This document shows positions 51,792-60,023 of a stretch of DNA of 60,023 nucleotides, in pieces. The DNA lies in assembly GCA_014653665.1 (NCBI GenBank), contig JACWEE010000002.1:1-60023 (forward strand), given 5' to 3'. How positions within the stretch are numbered: position 1 is the first letter of the stretch; each line of letters starts with the position of its first letter. The DNA is from Pelagibacterales bacterium SAG-MED34 (GTDB taxonomy: Bacteria; Pseudomonadota; Alphaproteobacteria; Pelagibacterales; Pelagibacteraceae). Made by a program: the position numbers and the translations under genes. A model generated the notes under the pieces. The model made no database searches. It was not told the origin of the DNA and was given only the letters and a program-made list of their open reading frames with translations.

Positions 51792-53027
51792 TTAATTCCA
51801 ATCTATTAAACCTAATTGTTTTTTTGCTAGTTCACTTAAGTCATTAATTTTAATTCTTCCTTTATAATTAATTTCGTAATCCTCAGCAGCAAAATCTGGT
51901 GGACTTTTACCTTCAATAAATTTTTTTGATTGTTTTTTTATGTAATCAATATTTTTTTTACAGTATGGAGTTGCTCCTACATAAATAACATTTGAAAAGG
52001 TTTTACCCATATGTTTTTCCTCAACAGCATGCACAACGTCAGGGTGCCACCAAATAGTATCTCCAGGATACATTTTTGGAATTGAAATTAAACCTTCTAA
52101 CAATAAGCTATGATATTTTTCATTTATTGATAAAGCTTTTCCAGCTTTTGAACCACATAGCTCGTTTTCAGGCACATCATCTAGTAAAGCTCTTGTTAAA
52201 ACATATGCCATTCCTTTAGCGATAGGAATTAATTGTAAAGTTCCATCATTTGGACCTTGTTCTGTTAAGGCTGTCCATCCTTGGAATGTTCTAAATACAT
52301 GCGCTACCGCGGGTGACTCAAATTCAATTGTTTCATCTCTATATTTTGCATCAAACGGATTATAATTTTCGAAATTATCTGAAAAAATATCATTATAAAT
52401 TTTTTGATATGCATTATCAGTCCATCTTTCAATCGATCCAGCATCGCAATGTGGTGATAACCCCAATGTATCATCTCCTGGTTCTCTTCTTCTCACTCGA
52501 TCCGCGTATACAAGTTCTTTATTTGGATCAAAAACACTTTTATCCTTATACTTGTAATTCCAAAGATTATTTAGCCATTTTTTAACTTTTTCCATTTCTT
52601 GAGAGTGTCTAATTTCTGATTGTGCTTTAGACCAATACAATCCAAAAATTTGAGGTTTTCCTGATTTGAGATCACTGAAATATTTATCTATACCTATTTT
52701 TTTTTTTTGATCTTCAAAATAATTGTTTTCTAAAACATATTGATCTAGACTTTTATTAAGATCTTTCATTTTTTTATCACCAAAAACATTTCTAATTATT
52801 ACACAACCACGTTTCAAAACCTTCTCATTAATAGTTCTTTCATTTTCAATTAAAATATTTTTAAATTCTATTTCTGGGATAATCGAATTCTCAAAACGTT
52901 TAATTAACTCAACTTCATTTATGATATATTTCTCAATATTTTTAAAATTACTTAAATAATCTTTCGACTTATTTTTTAACTTGATTTTTTCAGAGATGAT
53001 CTTGTTTTGTATTTCAATTATATTCAT
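51792..53027 (-). CDS. DUF1479 family 2-oxoglutarate/Fe(II) oxygenase-like protein
   Basis: This 411-residue protein resembles the DUF1479 (YbiU) family, a cupin-like 2-oxoglutarate oxygenase group. The first 60 residues are a charged helix region. The metal motif is His193 and Asp195 in LSPHCDAGSIERW, and the distal histidine is His333 in HPDVVHAVEE. LTEQGPNDGTLQLIPIAKG and YPGDTIWWHPD are typical. The physiological substrate is not known. It lies beside MsrB (13 bases after the end of msrB) and ends 1 base from glutaredoxin. Confidence 0.85.
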   Translation of the reverse strand: MNIIEIQNKIISEKIKLKNKSKDYLSNFKNIEKYIINEVELIKRFENSIIPEIEFKNILIENERTINEKVLKRGCVIIRNVFGDKKMKDLNKSLDQYVLENNYFEDQKKKIGIDKYFSDLKSGKPQIFGLYWSKAQSEIRHSQEMEKVKKWLNNLWNYKYKDKSVFDPNKELVYADRVRRREPGDDTLGLSPHCDAGSIERWTDNAYQKIYNDIFSDNFENYNPFDAKYRDETIEFESPAVAHVFRTFQGWTALTEQGPNDGTLQLIPIAKGMAYVLTRALLDDVPENELCGSKAGKALSINEKYHSLLLEGLISIPKMYPGDTIWWHPDVVHAVEEKHMGKTFSNVIYVGATPYCKKNIDYIKKQSKKFIEGKSPPDFAAEDYEINYKGRIKINDLSELAKKQLGLIDWN

Positions 53028-53040
53028 AATTTGAAATCAA

Positions 53041-53409
53041 TTATTTAGGTTTAAAAACTAAGCAAACTCCATTATTACAGTATCTTTTTCCTGTTGGTTG
53101 TGGGCCATCATCAAATATGTGGCCGTGATGTCCTCCACAATTCTTGCAATGGTACTCGGTTCTGGCATAACCGATATGATAATCTGTTGTAGTTTCAAAT
53201 GCATCAGGTAGAGACTCATAAAATGATGGCCAACCAGAGCCACTTTCATACTTAGTATTAGAGTCGAACAATTTCACTCCGCAGTTTGCACAATGATAAC
53301 TACCCTCTCTCTTTTCAAAATTAAGTTCACTTGAACCTGGAGGTTCTGTTGCTTCTTCAAATAATACTTTATTTTGTTGATGAGTTAAATTTGGATTATT
53401 TTTTGTCAT
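53041..53409 (-). CDS. msrB: Peptide-methionine (R)-S-oxide reductase MsrB
   Basis: MsrB reduces methionine-R-sulfoxide. The 122-residue protein has the zinc pair CANCG (Cys40, Cys43) and CKNCG (Cys89, Cys92), SGSGWPSF and the catalytic Cys in RYCNNGVC. HHGHIFDDGPQPTG is the conserved active-site loop. A second Cys in the catalytic segment might act in recycling. It overlaps the HDAC-like gene start by 14 bases. With msrA at 3726-4178 the window covers both epimers. Confidence 0.93.
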   Translation of the reverse strand: MTKNNPNLTHQQNKVLFEEATEPPGSSELNFEKREGSYHCANCGVKLFDSNTKYESGSGWPSFYESLPDAFETTTDYHIGYARTEYHCKNCGGHHGHIFDDGPQPTGKRYCNNGVCLVFKPK

Positions 53410-54301
53410 TTAAATATTTAGCACAATTTTTATGCAAACATGCATGTAATTCAATAAGTTTTTTAAAGTCCTTATTGTAACCACCACCTAAAACTCCACA
53501 AATAGGAACTCTTCTTGTAAAAAAGTTTCTAATAACCATCTCGTCTCTTTTATTAATTCCTTTGTCAGAAATGCACAACTTACCTAATCTATCATCTAAG
53601 TGAATATCAACACCTGCGATATAAAAAACAAAATCAAAATTAAAATCGTTTAGAAAAATTAAATTTTTTTTTAAAATATCTAAATACTCATCGTCTTCCA
53701 TGTTTTGTTCAAGCTCAATGTCCAGATCACTTTTTGATTTAATTGGTGGATAATTCACTTTTGTGTGCATACTAAATGTAAAAACGTTATTTTCATTTTT
53801 AAATATTTCTGAATTTCCATTACCTTGATGAACATCTAAATCAACTATTAGGATTTTATTAGCCAACCCTCTATTCAAAAGATATTTTGCAGCAACAGCC
53901 ACATCATTAAAAACACAAAAACCAGCTCCCTCGTCATAAATAGCATGATGACTTCCACCAGCTGTATTACAAGCTATTCCATAATTAATTGCTAATTTAG
54001 AGGCCAATACGGTTCCGCCTGTTGCAACTAAAGATCTTCTGACCACACTATCAACTAAAGGGAAACCTATTTTTTTAACCAATCTTTGCTCTAATGTTTT
54101 ATTTTTAATTTTTAAAATATACTCCTCAGAGTGAACTTCTTTTAGTGTATCTACTGAGCATGGATCAGGCTTATAAAACTTCTTAACTACCTTTTCTTTT
54201 TTAAGATAACTTGCTAATTCACCAAACTTTTTAATTGGAAATTTATTATCATCACCAATTTTTGCCTCATAATCAGGATGATTTACAACTGGTAATTCCA
54301 C
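53396..54301 (-). CDS. Histone deacetylase-like (HDAC/AcuC family) amidohydrolase
   Basis: This 301-residue zinc enzyme removes acyl groups from lysine, polyamines or other amines. The catalytic His pair is His118-His119 in GGSHHA, and the zinc ligands are Asp156 and His158 in VDLDVHQGNG and an Asp in AGVDIHLDDRLG. DEGAGFCVFND and GVLGGGYN are typical. Bacterial members act on acetylpolyamines or acetoin-related proteins. It abuts the dehydrogenase gene (1-base gap) and overlaps msrB by 14 bases. The substrate is unknown. Confidence 0.9.
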   Translation of the reverse strand: MELPVVNHPDYEAKIGDDNKFPIKKFGELASYLKKEKVVKKFYKPDPCSVDTLKEVHSEEYILKIKNKTLEQRLVKKIGFPLVDSVVRRSLVATGGTVLASKLAINYGIACNTAGGSHHAIYDEGAGFCVFNDVAVAAKYLLNRGLANKILIVDLDVHQGNGNSEIFKNENNVFTFSMHTKVNYPPIKSKSDLDIELEQNMEDDEYLDILKKNLIFLNDFNFDFVFYIAGVDIHLDDRLGKLCISDKGINKRDEMVIRNFFTRRVPICGVLGGGYNKDFKKLIELHACLHKNCAKYLNDKK

Positions 54302-54302
54302 T

Positions 54303-55253
54303 TTACTTTATTTCTCGAATAGGCTTACCAGCAACACAGGCTTCTAAATTCTCAATCATTTGCGTATAGAAAATAGAATAATTTTCAGCCGTGACATAGC
54401 CTACGTGTGGAAGCAAAAGTGCGTTAGGCACAAATCTCAATTTATGACCACTGGGTAGAGGTTCTTTATCATAAACATCGATACCAGCTCCAGCAATTAC
54501 ATTGGTTGAAAGAGCTATAATTAAATCGTCTTCGTTTACAATTGGACCTCTTGAGGTATTAATTAGAAATGCAGATTTTTTCATTTTATCAAATTCAGCA
54601 AGCTTTATACAATCCTTGTATCTTGCGCCTCCCTGAACATGAATTGAAATAAAGTCAGAGTTTTGAATAAGATCCTCTTTGCTAGATGGCAAAACATCAA
54701 GTTCTTTACACTTATCTAGACTTAAATTTTCACTCCATGCCATTACTTGCATACCAAATCCTTTTCCAATTTTGGCAACTTGAGATCCAACTTTTCCTAA
54801 ACCAATAAGGCCCAGAATTTTTCCTTTTAATTCAATTCCCACTGTTGTCTGCCAATAGCCTTGGTACATATTATCAACTTCCACCTTAATATTTCTAGCT
54901 AGCCCTAAAATTAACGCCCATGTTAATTCACAGGTAGGGTTTGAATTAATTTCTGTTCCTGTAACAACAATTTTAGCTTTTTTTGTTGCCTCAAGATCTA
55001 TGGCTTTATTTCTCATTCCGCTTGTTGAAATATATTTTAGTTTATTTAAATTTTTAATGAGATTTGAACTTATAATAGTTCTCTCCCTCATGATAAGTAG
55101 AGCTTCAAATTCTTTTAATTTTTCTATGGCGTCATCTTCATTTTCAAAAGGTTCACTAAAAATCTCAATATCAAACTTTGATGAAAGATTTTTCAAATCT
55201 ATAAATTCTTGAGCAACGTTTTGATAATCGTCTAAAATGGCTACCTTAAGCAT
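54303..55253 (-). CDS. D-2-hydroxyacid dehydrogenase (NAD-dependent)
   Basis: This is a D-isomer-specific 2-hydroxyacid dehydrogenase of about 316 residues. The NAD motif GLIGLGKVGSQVA, the catalytic Arg in INTSRGPIVNED, Glu in DVYDKEPLP and His in LLPHVGYVT are all present. I start it at the Met at 55253 (KVAILDDYQNVA), which is where homologues begin; an upstream Met at 55289 would add 12 residues and overlap the permease more. The start still overlaps the permease stop by 8 bases. Relatives reduce glyoxylate, hydroxypyruvate or phenylpyruvate; aromatic keto acids would fit the nearby IOR. Confidence 0.9.
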   Translation of the reverse strand: MLKVAILDDYQNVAQEFIDLKNLSSKFDIEIFSEPFENEDDAIEKLKEFEALLIMRERTIISSNLIKNLNKLKYISTSGMRNKAIDLEATKKAKIVVTGTEINSNPTCELTWALILGLARNIKVEVDNMYQGYWQTTVGIELKGKILGLIGLGKVGSQVAKIGKGFGMQVMAWSENLSLDKCKELDVLPSSKEDLIQNSDFISIHVQGGARYKDCIKLAEFDKMKKSAFLINTSRGPIVNEDDLIIALSTNVIAGAGIDVYDKEPLPSGHKLRFVPNALLLPHVGYVTAENYSIFYTQMIENLEACVAGKPIREIK

Positions 55254-56151
55254 TTTGAGTTTTTTTGTTCGAGATTGTAATACCAGCAATTATAAAAATT
55301 GCACCTAAGAAATGATAAAATAAAATTTTTTCATTGAAAATTATCATAGCCATTATTGCACCTAGAATTGGCATCAGATGAAGAAAAACTCCAGATCTAT
55401 TAGCCCCAATAAGTTTTACACCTTTTATCCAAAAAAGAAATGAGATTAGACCGGGGAAAAAAACAACATAGAATAAAACTAAATAAAAAGAGGATTGTAA
55501 TTTGATTACACTGCCCAAACTATAATCAATAAAATACATAGGAATTAGAAAAATAACTCCAAAAGTTATAACGATCTGTAATAGAGAAATTGGAGATAGA
55601 TTGAATTCCTTTTTTTTCAAAAGAGCTGAATAAAGAGACCATGCAAACATTGCAAGTAATGCAAAAATATCTCCTTTGTTAAAAGATAAATTTAATAAAT
55701 TATTTAAATTTGCTTTTGTTATTATAAACAAAACACCTGTAAGTGAGAGAAATACTCCTATTATTTGAAATGAATTTGTTTTCTCAATTCTAAGTAAAGA
55801 TGAAAATAATATAATCATAACTGGTACAGTTGAAATCATAAGTACTCCAGTAATAACTTGGGTATGTCTGAGTGAATAAAAAAGAGCTGAATTAAAAACT
55901 GTCACAGCTAAAATTCCCAACAATGAAAATAAAAAAATATTATCTATTATAATTTTTTTGTTATTTAATAATTCTTTATAAGTGAACGGAAGTAAAACTA
56001 ACCAAGCCAAAAACCATCTATAAAAATTTAAAGATATCGGAGGAATATCAATAATGCTTGCAGCTTTTCCTACTATAAAATTACCTGCCCAAAATAAACA
56101 AGCTAAAACCAAATAAAGAGAGGCTAAATATAAAGGGCTAAGTGTTTTCAT
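55246..56151 (-). CDS. EamA/DMT family permease
   Basis: This 301-residue protein has about ten hydrophobic segments with the EamA opening LACLFWAGNFIVGKAASIID and IGVFLSLTGVLFIITKAN in the first half. PISLNFYRWFLAWLVLLPF is the second-segment motif. The ATG at 56151 overlaps the end of the IOR gene by 14 bases, so the two are co-transcribed. A small metabolite exporter is likely; the cargo is unknown. Confidence 0.88.
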   Translation of the reverse strand: MKTLSPLYLASLYLVLACLFWAGNFIVGKAASIIDIPPISLNFYRWFLAWLVLLPFTYKELLNNKKIIIDNIFLFSLLGILAVTVFNSALFYSLRHTQVITGVLMISTVPVMIILFSSLLRIEKTNSFQIIGVFLSLTGVLFIITKANLNNLLNLSFNKGDIFALLAMFAWSLYSALLKKKEFNLSPISLLQIVITFGVIFLIPMYFIDYSLGSVIKLQSSFYLVLFYVVFFPGLISFLFWIKGVKLIGANRSGVFLHLMPILGAIMAMIIFNEKILFYHFLGAIFIIAGITISNKKTQNA

Positions 56152-59100
56152 GAAAAGAATTTAGTAAATCTGTTCTATAGTTTATGGCTTCTTTTATATT
56201 CTTTTCCTTAACATGTCCAAAACCTCTGATTTGATCAGGAACTGACGCTATTTTAACTGCTGTTTCATAGTTTGATTTATTTATTTTTATTCCTATGTCA
56301 GTAATTGTTTCCTTGTAATCTCTTATCAATTCTCTCTCTTTTTTTCTTTCATTTAAATAACCAAATGGATCAAGCCTTGTACCTCTTAAAAATTTAAATT
56401 TAGAGAGTAGTTTAAACACATTAAATAACCATCCTCCAAATTTAACTTTTAATAATTTCCCATCAACTTTGCTTTTTTTACTAAAAATTGGAGGAGCTAA
56501 ATAAAAGTTATAATTAAAGTTACCCTCAAAGTTTTTATTTACATCATCTACGAATTTTTTGTTAGTCATTAATCGCGATACTTCATACTCATCTTTGTAT
56601 GCCATTAATTTAAAATAATTTTTTAAGACTGCAGTTGAGAATTGACTTCCGTTTCCTATGTTTTTATCTATCTTTCTTGCAAAGCTTACTAGATCTCCAA
56701 ATTTTTCAGCATATTTTATATTTTGATAATCTTCCAAAAACTTAAATCTGTTCTTATATTTTTCATCAAAACCATCTAGTACTTCTGGTTCATCTTTAAT
56801 TATATCTACTACTTCCTCTTTTAAATTTTCATAGTGTCTTCCAAATCTGAATGCATCAATATTATCTTTTACATTTGCACCATTTAACTCAATTGCTTTT
56901 TCAATTGATGAAGCTGAAATTGGTATCAGGCCTGCTTGATACGCAACTCCAACATTAAACATATTTGATAAAATTGAATTTCCTAAAATCTTTGATGTAA
57001 TTTTATTTGATGATATAAACTTTATATTTACTTCACCTGCTATATTAATCAAATTGTCTCTCATTTCATCAAATGGTAAATAAAAATTTTTGTCCCTTGT
57101 AAAATCTCCAGGCATTACCTCATCTGTATTAACTATCAATTTTGAAATTTTTTTATCTAAGGTTTTTATTATTTCTAAATCATTTGATACAAGTAAATCA
57201 AATCCCAGAAGTAAATTTGTATCACCATAAGATAATCTTATTGCTCCAATATCTTCTGGTTTTTCATAAATTCTTAAGAAACTTTTTACTGCTCCACCTT
57301 TTTGAGCTAATCCAGTCATATCTAAAACCCCTGATCCTTTTCCATCTATTTGAGCAGCTGTTGCAAGTACAGCTCCAATTGTAACAACTCCTGTACCACC
57401 AATTCCAGCAATCATTATCCCAAAAGATTTATCAATTTGAGGCAATATTGGATCATCTATCTTTGAATTTATTTTATTAATTAAATTATCATCATAATTT
57501 TTCTTAAGTCTTATATCTCCCTCAAGACTTACAAAACTAGGACAAAACCCATCTACACATGTGTAATCTTTGTTACATGAAGATTGGTCAATTTGTCTTT
57601 TTCTTCCGTACTCAGTTTCAACAGGTGCAATAGAGACACAATTAGATTGTATTCCGCAATCTCCACAACCTTCGCATAAGTCTTTATTAATAAAAATTTT
57701 TTTCTTAGGCTCTTCCAAGATACCTTTTTTTCTTCTCCTTCTTTTCTCGGCTGCACAGGTTTGATCATAAATTATTACAGTTGTTCCATTTATTTTGCTT
57801 AATTCAATCTGAACATCTATAATATTTTTTCTATCATAGACTTTAGAATTTCTCGAAAAACCTCCTCTATCACCATATTTTTCTATTTCATCTGTGATTA
57901 TTGCAATTTCTTCGACACCTTCTGCTTCAAGTTGTTTAGACATTTGAGCAACTGTTGGTAATCCATCTAATGCTTGACCTCCTGTTAAGGCAACTGCATC
58001 ATTATACAAAATCTTAAATGTCATTTTAGTTTTTGCAGCAACTGCATGTCTTATGGAAAGAATTCCTGAATGAATATAGGTACCATCTCCCATATTTTGG
58101 AAAATATGGTCTGTATTACTAAATACAGACTCACCAACCCAAGTTGCACCTTCTGATCCCATTTGTGAAAAACCCTCATTATCTCTTTCCATGTGTTCTA
58201 CAAGGTATGCACAACTGATACCTGTAATTGCTCTACTACCCTCTGGTATTCTTGTTGAAGTATTATGAGGGCACCCAGAGCAGAAATGAGGAACTCTTTT
58301 TAAAGAGATATTTGAATTAGTTTTTTCTTTCAAAGACCTTAATTTTTTTGACAGATTATGCACTTCATCTGGTAAGTTAAGGTAATTAATTATTCCAAAG
58401 ATTTTTAAACCTATTTCTCCTGGGTCTAAAGCTCCAGAAGAAACAAATAAATCATTATTATTTTCATCTTTTTTTCCAACTACTTTTACATTTAAATTTT
58501 TATTAAATAATATTTCTTTGACTTGTGTTTCAATTATTGATCTTTTTTCTTCAACAACAATAATTTTTTCTAAATTTTCTGAAAATTTTTCAATTATTGT
58601 TTCCTCTAATGGCCATGGCATAGCAATTTTAAGAAATTTAATTCCGACTTGATTAGCAACATCTTCATTTATTCCTATTTTTTCTAGCCCTAATTTTGTA
58701 TCTAAAAAAGATTTTCCAGTGCTAATTATTCCGACTTTTGGATTTTCAGAGTCAAAAATTAATTTATTTAAACTATTTAATTTACAAAATTCTTTTACAT
58801 ATTTTATTTTATGATGATGCAAGCGATATTCTTTTTCTTGAGCAGTATCTTTAAGTCTTATATTTAAACCATCAGGTGGATATTTTTCATTTGAAATATC
58901 CAAAAGATCTAACCTATTTTCATCTAAGTCAACTGTTGCTCCTGAGCTCACGTTATCATGAACACACTTTATCCCTACCCAACACCCACTTTTTCTTGAT
59001 AATTCGATTCCTATTATTCCATAATCTAATATTTCTTGAACACCGCTTGGATTAAAAAAAGGTATCATCGCATCAATCATTGCAAATTCACTTTGATGAG

Positions 59101-59460
59101 AGGTTGTTGAAGACTCACATATATGATCATCACCCATTAAAGCAATGACACCACCAAATTTTGAAGTACCAGCTAAGTTTACATGTTTTAAAGCATCTCC
59201 CGCTCTATCTACTCCTGGTCCTTTACCATACCATATGCCAAAAACCCCATCATATTTATCTTGTTTTCTAAGATTTACTTGCTGTGTTCCCCACAAAGAA
59301 GTTGCAGCAAGTTCCTCATTTATTCCTGGTTGAAAAAAAATATTGTTTTCATTCAAATATTTTTTGTTTTTTAAAATCTGCTGGTCATAACCACCTAGGG
59401 GTGATCCTCTATAACCAGAGATATAACATGCAGTATTTAAGTTTTTTTGTTTATCTCTTC
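56138..59460 (-). CDS. Indolepyruvate ferredoxin oxidoreductase family protein (5' end cut by an inverted junction)
   Basis: This large enzyme takes an aryl- or branched-chain 2-oxo acid and CoA to acyl-CoA, CO2 and reduced ferredoxin. From base 59458 the frame reads RDKQKNLNTACYISGYRG, then SPLGG, the normal start of the TPP domain. GDGTYIHSGILSIRH is the TPP site, CEGCGDC is the iron-sulfur domain near full-length residue 626, and GIGGTGVVTIG opens the gamma domain near 718. A TTG at 59356 would give 1072 residues but drops the conserved SGYRGSPLGG, so it is not the start. The first 32 codons are on the + strand at 59927-60023 because the last 563 bases appear turned round. Rejoined, the protein has 1139 residues, the usual length. 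Confidence 0.9.
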
Positions 59461-59912
59461 ATGAAAATATTCCACTAGATACTGAAAGAGGCTATCATGT
59501 TCATTTTAAAGATTTTGATCATTTAATATCTAGACCAGTAGTTTACTCTAACAGAGGTTTTGGAATGTCACCGATGGATCAAGGGTTGAGAGTGGTTGGT
59601 ACTGTGGAGTTTGGAGGTTTAGAAAATTCTTTATCAAAATCTAGAATTAAAAACTTAATTTTAAATGCAAAGGATATGCTTGATGGCTTACCTGAGCATA
59701 AAGATGAGTGGTTAGGGTTTAGACCTACGTTGCCAGATTTTTTACCAATAATTGGACCTTCAAAAAATTACAAAAATGTATTTTACTCATTTGGCCATCA
59801 TCATTTAGGATGGACTTTAGGTGCAATTTCTGGAAAAATAGTGTCTGGTATGATTGCAAACGAAAATACTAATATGGATTTAAAACCTTACAGTTCAGTT
59901 AGATTTGCCTAA
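59461..59912 (+). CDS. DadA-like FAD-dependent amino acid oxidoreductase, C-terminal part
   Basis: The frame from 59463 reads ENIPLDTERGYHVHF, then SNRGFGMSPMDQGLRVVGTV and FGHHHLGWTLGAISGKIV, the second half of a DadA-type FAD enzyme. These oxidise D-amino acids or related amines to keto acids. About 149 residues remain; the FAD-binding N-terminal half is absent, cut at base 59461. In the original orientation the gene lies 14 bases before the IOR start, so a keto acid made here could pass to IOR. The piece lies in the segment that seems inverted. Confidence 0.85.
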
Positions 59913-59926
59913 TAAAGTTAAATAGT

Positions 59927-60023
59927 GTGGAAATTAAACTTGAAGACAAATATAAATTAAGTAAAGGCACTAGATTTTTAACTGGTGCCCAAGCCCTTGT
60001 TAGAGTTCCAATTGTTCAAGCAA
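59927..60023 (+). CDS. N-terminus of the indolepyruvate ferredoxin oxidoreductase (displaced, 3' partial)
   Basis: A GTG at 59927 opens a frame with EIKLEDKYKLSKGTRFLT, followed by GAQALVRVPIVQA, the N-terminal strand of IOR proteins. It runs off the window after 32 codons plus one base. Its sense strand is opposite to the rest of the gene at 56138-59460. The last base (A) followed by the - strand from 59460 (GAAGAGAT) gives Arg-Arg-Asp-Lys in frame, with no missing base. The gene was evidently continuous before this end was turned round. Confidence 0.85.
   Translation, partial: MEIKLEDKYKLSKGTRFLTGAQALVRVPIVQA

Noticed and set aside
59354-59356. TTG as the start of IOR
   Set aside because: Conserved SGYRGSPLGG lies upstream in frame, and the true N-terminus is found on the + strand at 59927.
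1-60023. tRNA, rRNA, CRISPR, insertion sequence or prophage
   Set aside because: No cloverleaf, spaced repeats, transposase or phage genes were seen; the gaps are too short for most of these.

Overview
The window is 60,023 bases of very AT-rich, tightly packed bacterial DNA. Gaps are short, many genes overlap by 1-8 bases (ATGA, TAATG), and no gene-free stretch exceeds about 120 bases. Gene content and style suggest a marine alphaproteobacterium of the Pelagibacterales (SAR11) type: low GC, osmolyte ABC transporters, many DMT permeases, many small oxidoreductases and 2-oxoglutarate oxygenases. This placement is inference; there is no rRNA or other marker in the window. I saw no tRNA, rRNA, CRISPR array, insertion sequence or phage gene.

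Region by region. (1) 1-9,857: a rightward set (HIBADH-like dehydrogenase cut by the window start, aldehyde dehydrogenase, VOC protein, homocysteine methyltransferase-like protein, MsrA, serine hydrolase) meets a leftward set (Fe-alcohol dehydrogenase, frameshifted amidase, DMT permease, second homocysteine methyltransferase-like protein). (2) 9,894-29,892: a quaternary-amine island. A ProV/ProW-W/ProX transporter with a second ProV, a gamma-butyrobetaine dioxygenase, carnitine dehydrogenase, a beta-keto acid cleavage enzyme (BKACE) and a betainyl-CoA-type thioesterase together spell gamma-butyrobetaine to carnitine to dehydrocarnitine to betainyl-CoA to glycine betaine. More oxygenases, flavin monooxygenases, a GMC dehydrogenase and lyases lie among them. 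(3) 29,994-37,820: a rightward catabolic run of unknown substrate (luciferase-like monooxygenase, TPP enzyme, DUF1185 protein, alpha/beta hydrolase, aldehyde dehydrogenase, DMT permease), then a Liv-type binding protein with its own promoter. (4) 50,379-37,866, all leftward: a binding protein and LivHMGF set, AzlCD exporter, pentapeptide protein, glutarate hydroxylase GlaH, ProC-like reductase, a second LivGFHM set and a LysE exporter. (5) 50,473-60,023: LysE exporter, DUF2805 protein, glutaredoxin, DUF1479 oxygenase, MsrB, HDAC-like deacetylase, D-2-hydroxyacid dehydrogenase, DMT permease, indolepyruvate ferredoxin oxidoreductase (IOR), and the tail of a DadA-like oxidase.

Two observations stand out. 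First, a complete gamma-butyrobetaine/carnitine route to glycine betaine lies within about 15 kb beside a betaine-type transporter that pairs one double-permease polypeptide with two different ATPases. Second, the last 563 bases (59,461-60,023) appear to be in the wrong orientation: they carry the first 32 codons of IOR on the + strand while the rest of IOR is on the - strand ending at 59,460. Turning that piece round rejoins the gene to the exact base. Three other genes (amidase, alpha/beta hydrolase, LivF) are each broken by a single extra base in an A run, so the sequence itself should be checked before these are called pseudogenes.

The genes fit an organism that imports amines and amino acids, strips them through oxygenase, dehydrogenase and CoA steps, and recovers methyl groups, nitrogen and carbon. 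Exact substrates are inferred from family and context, not shown.
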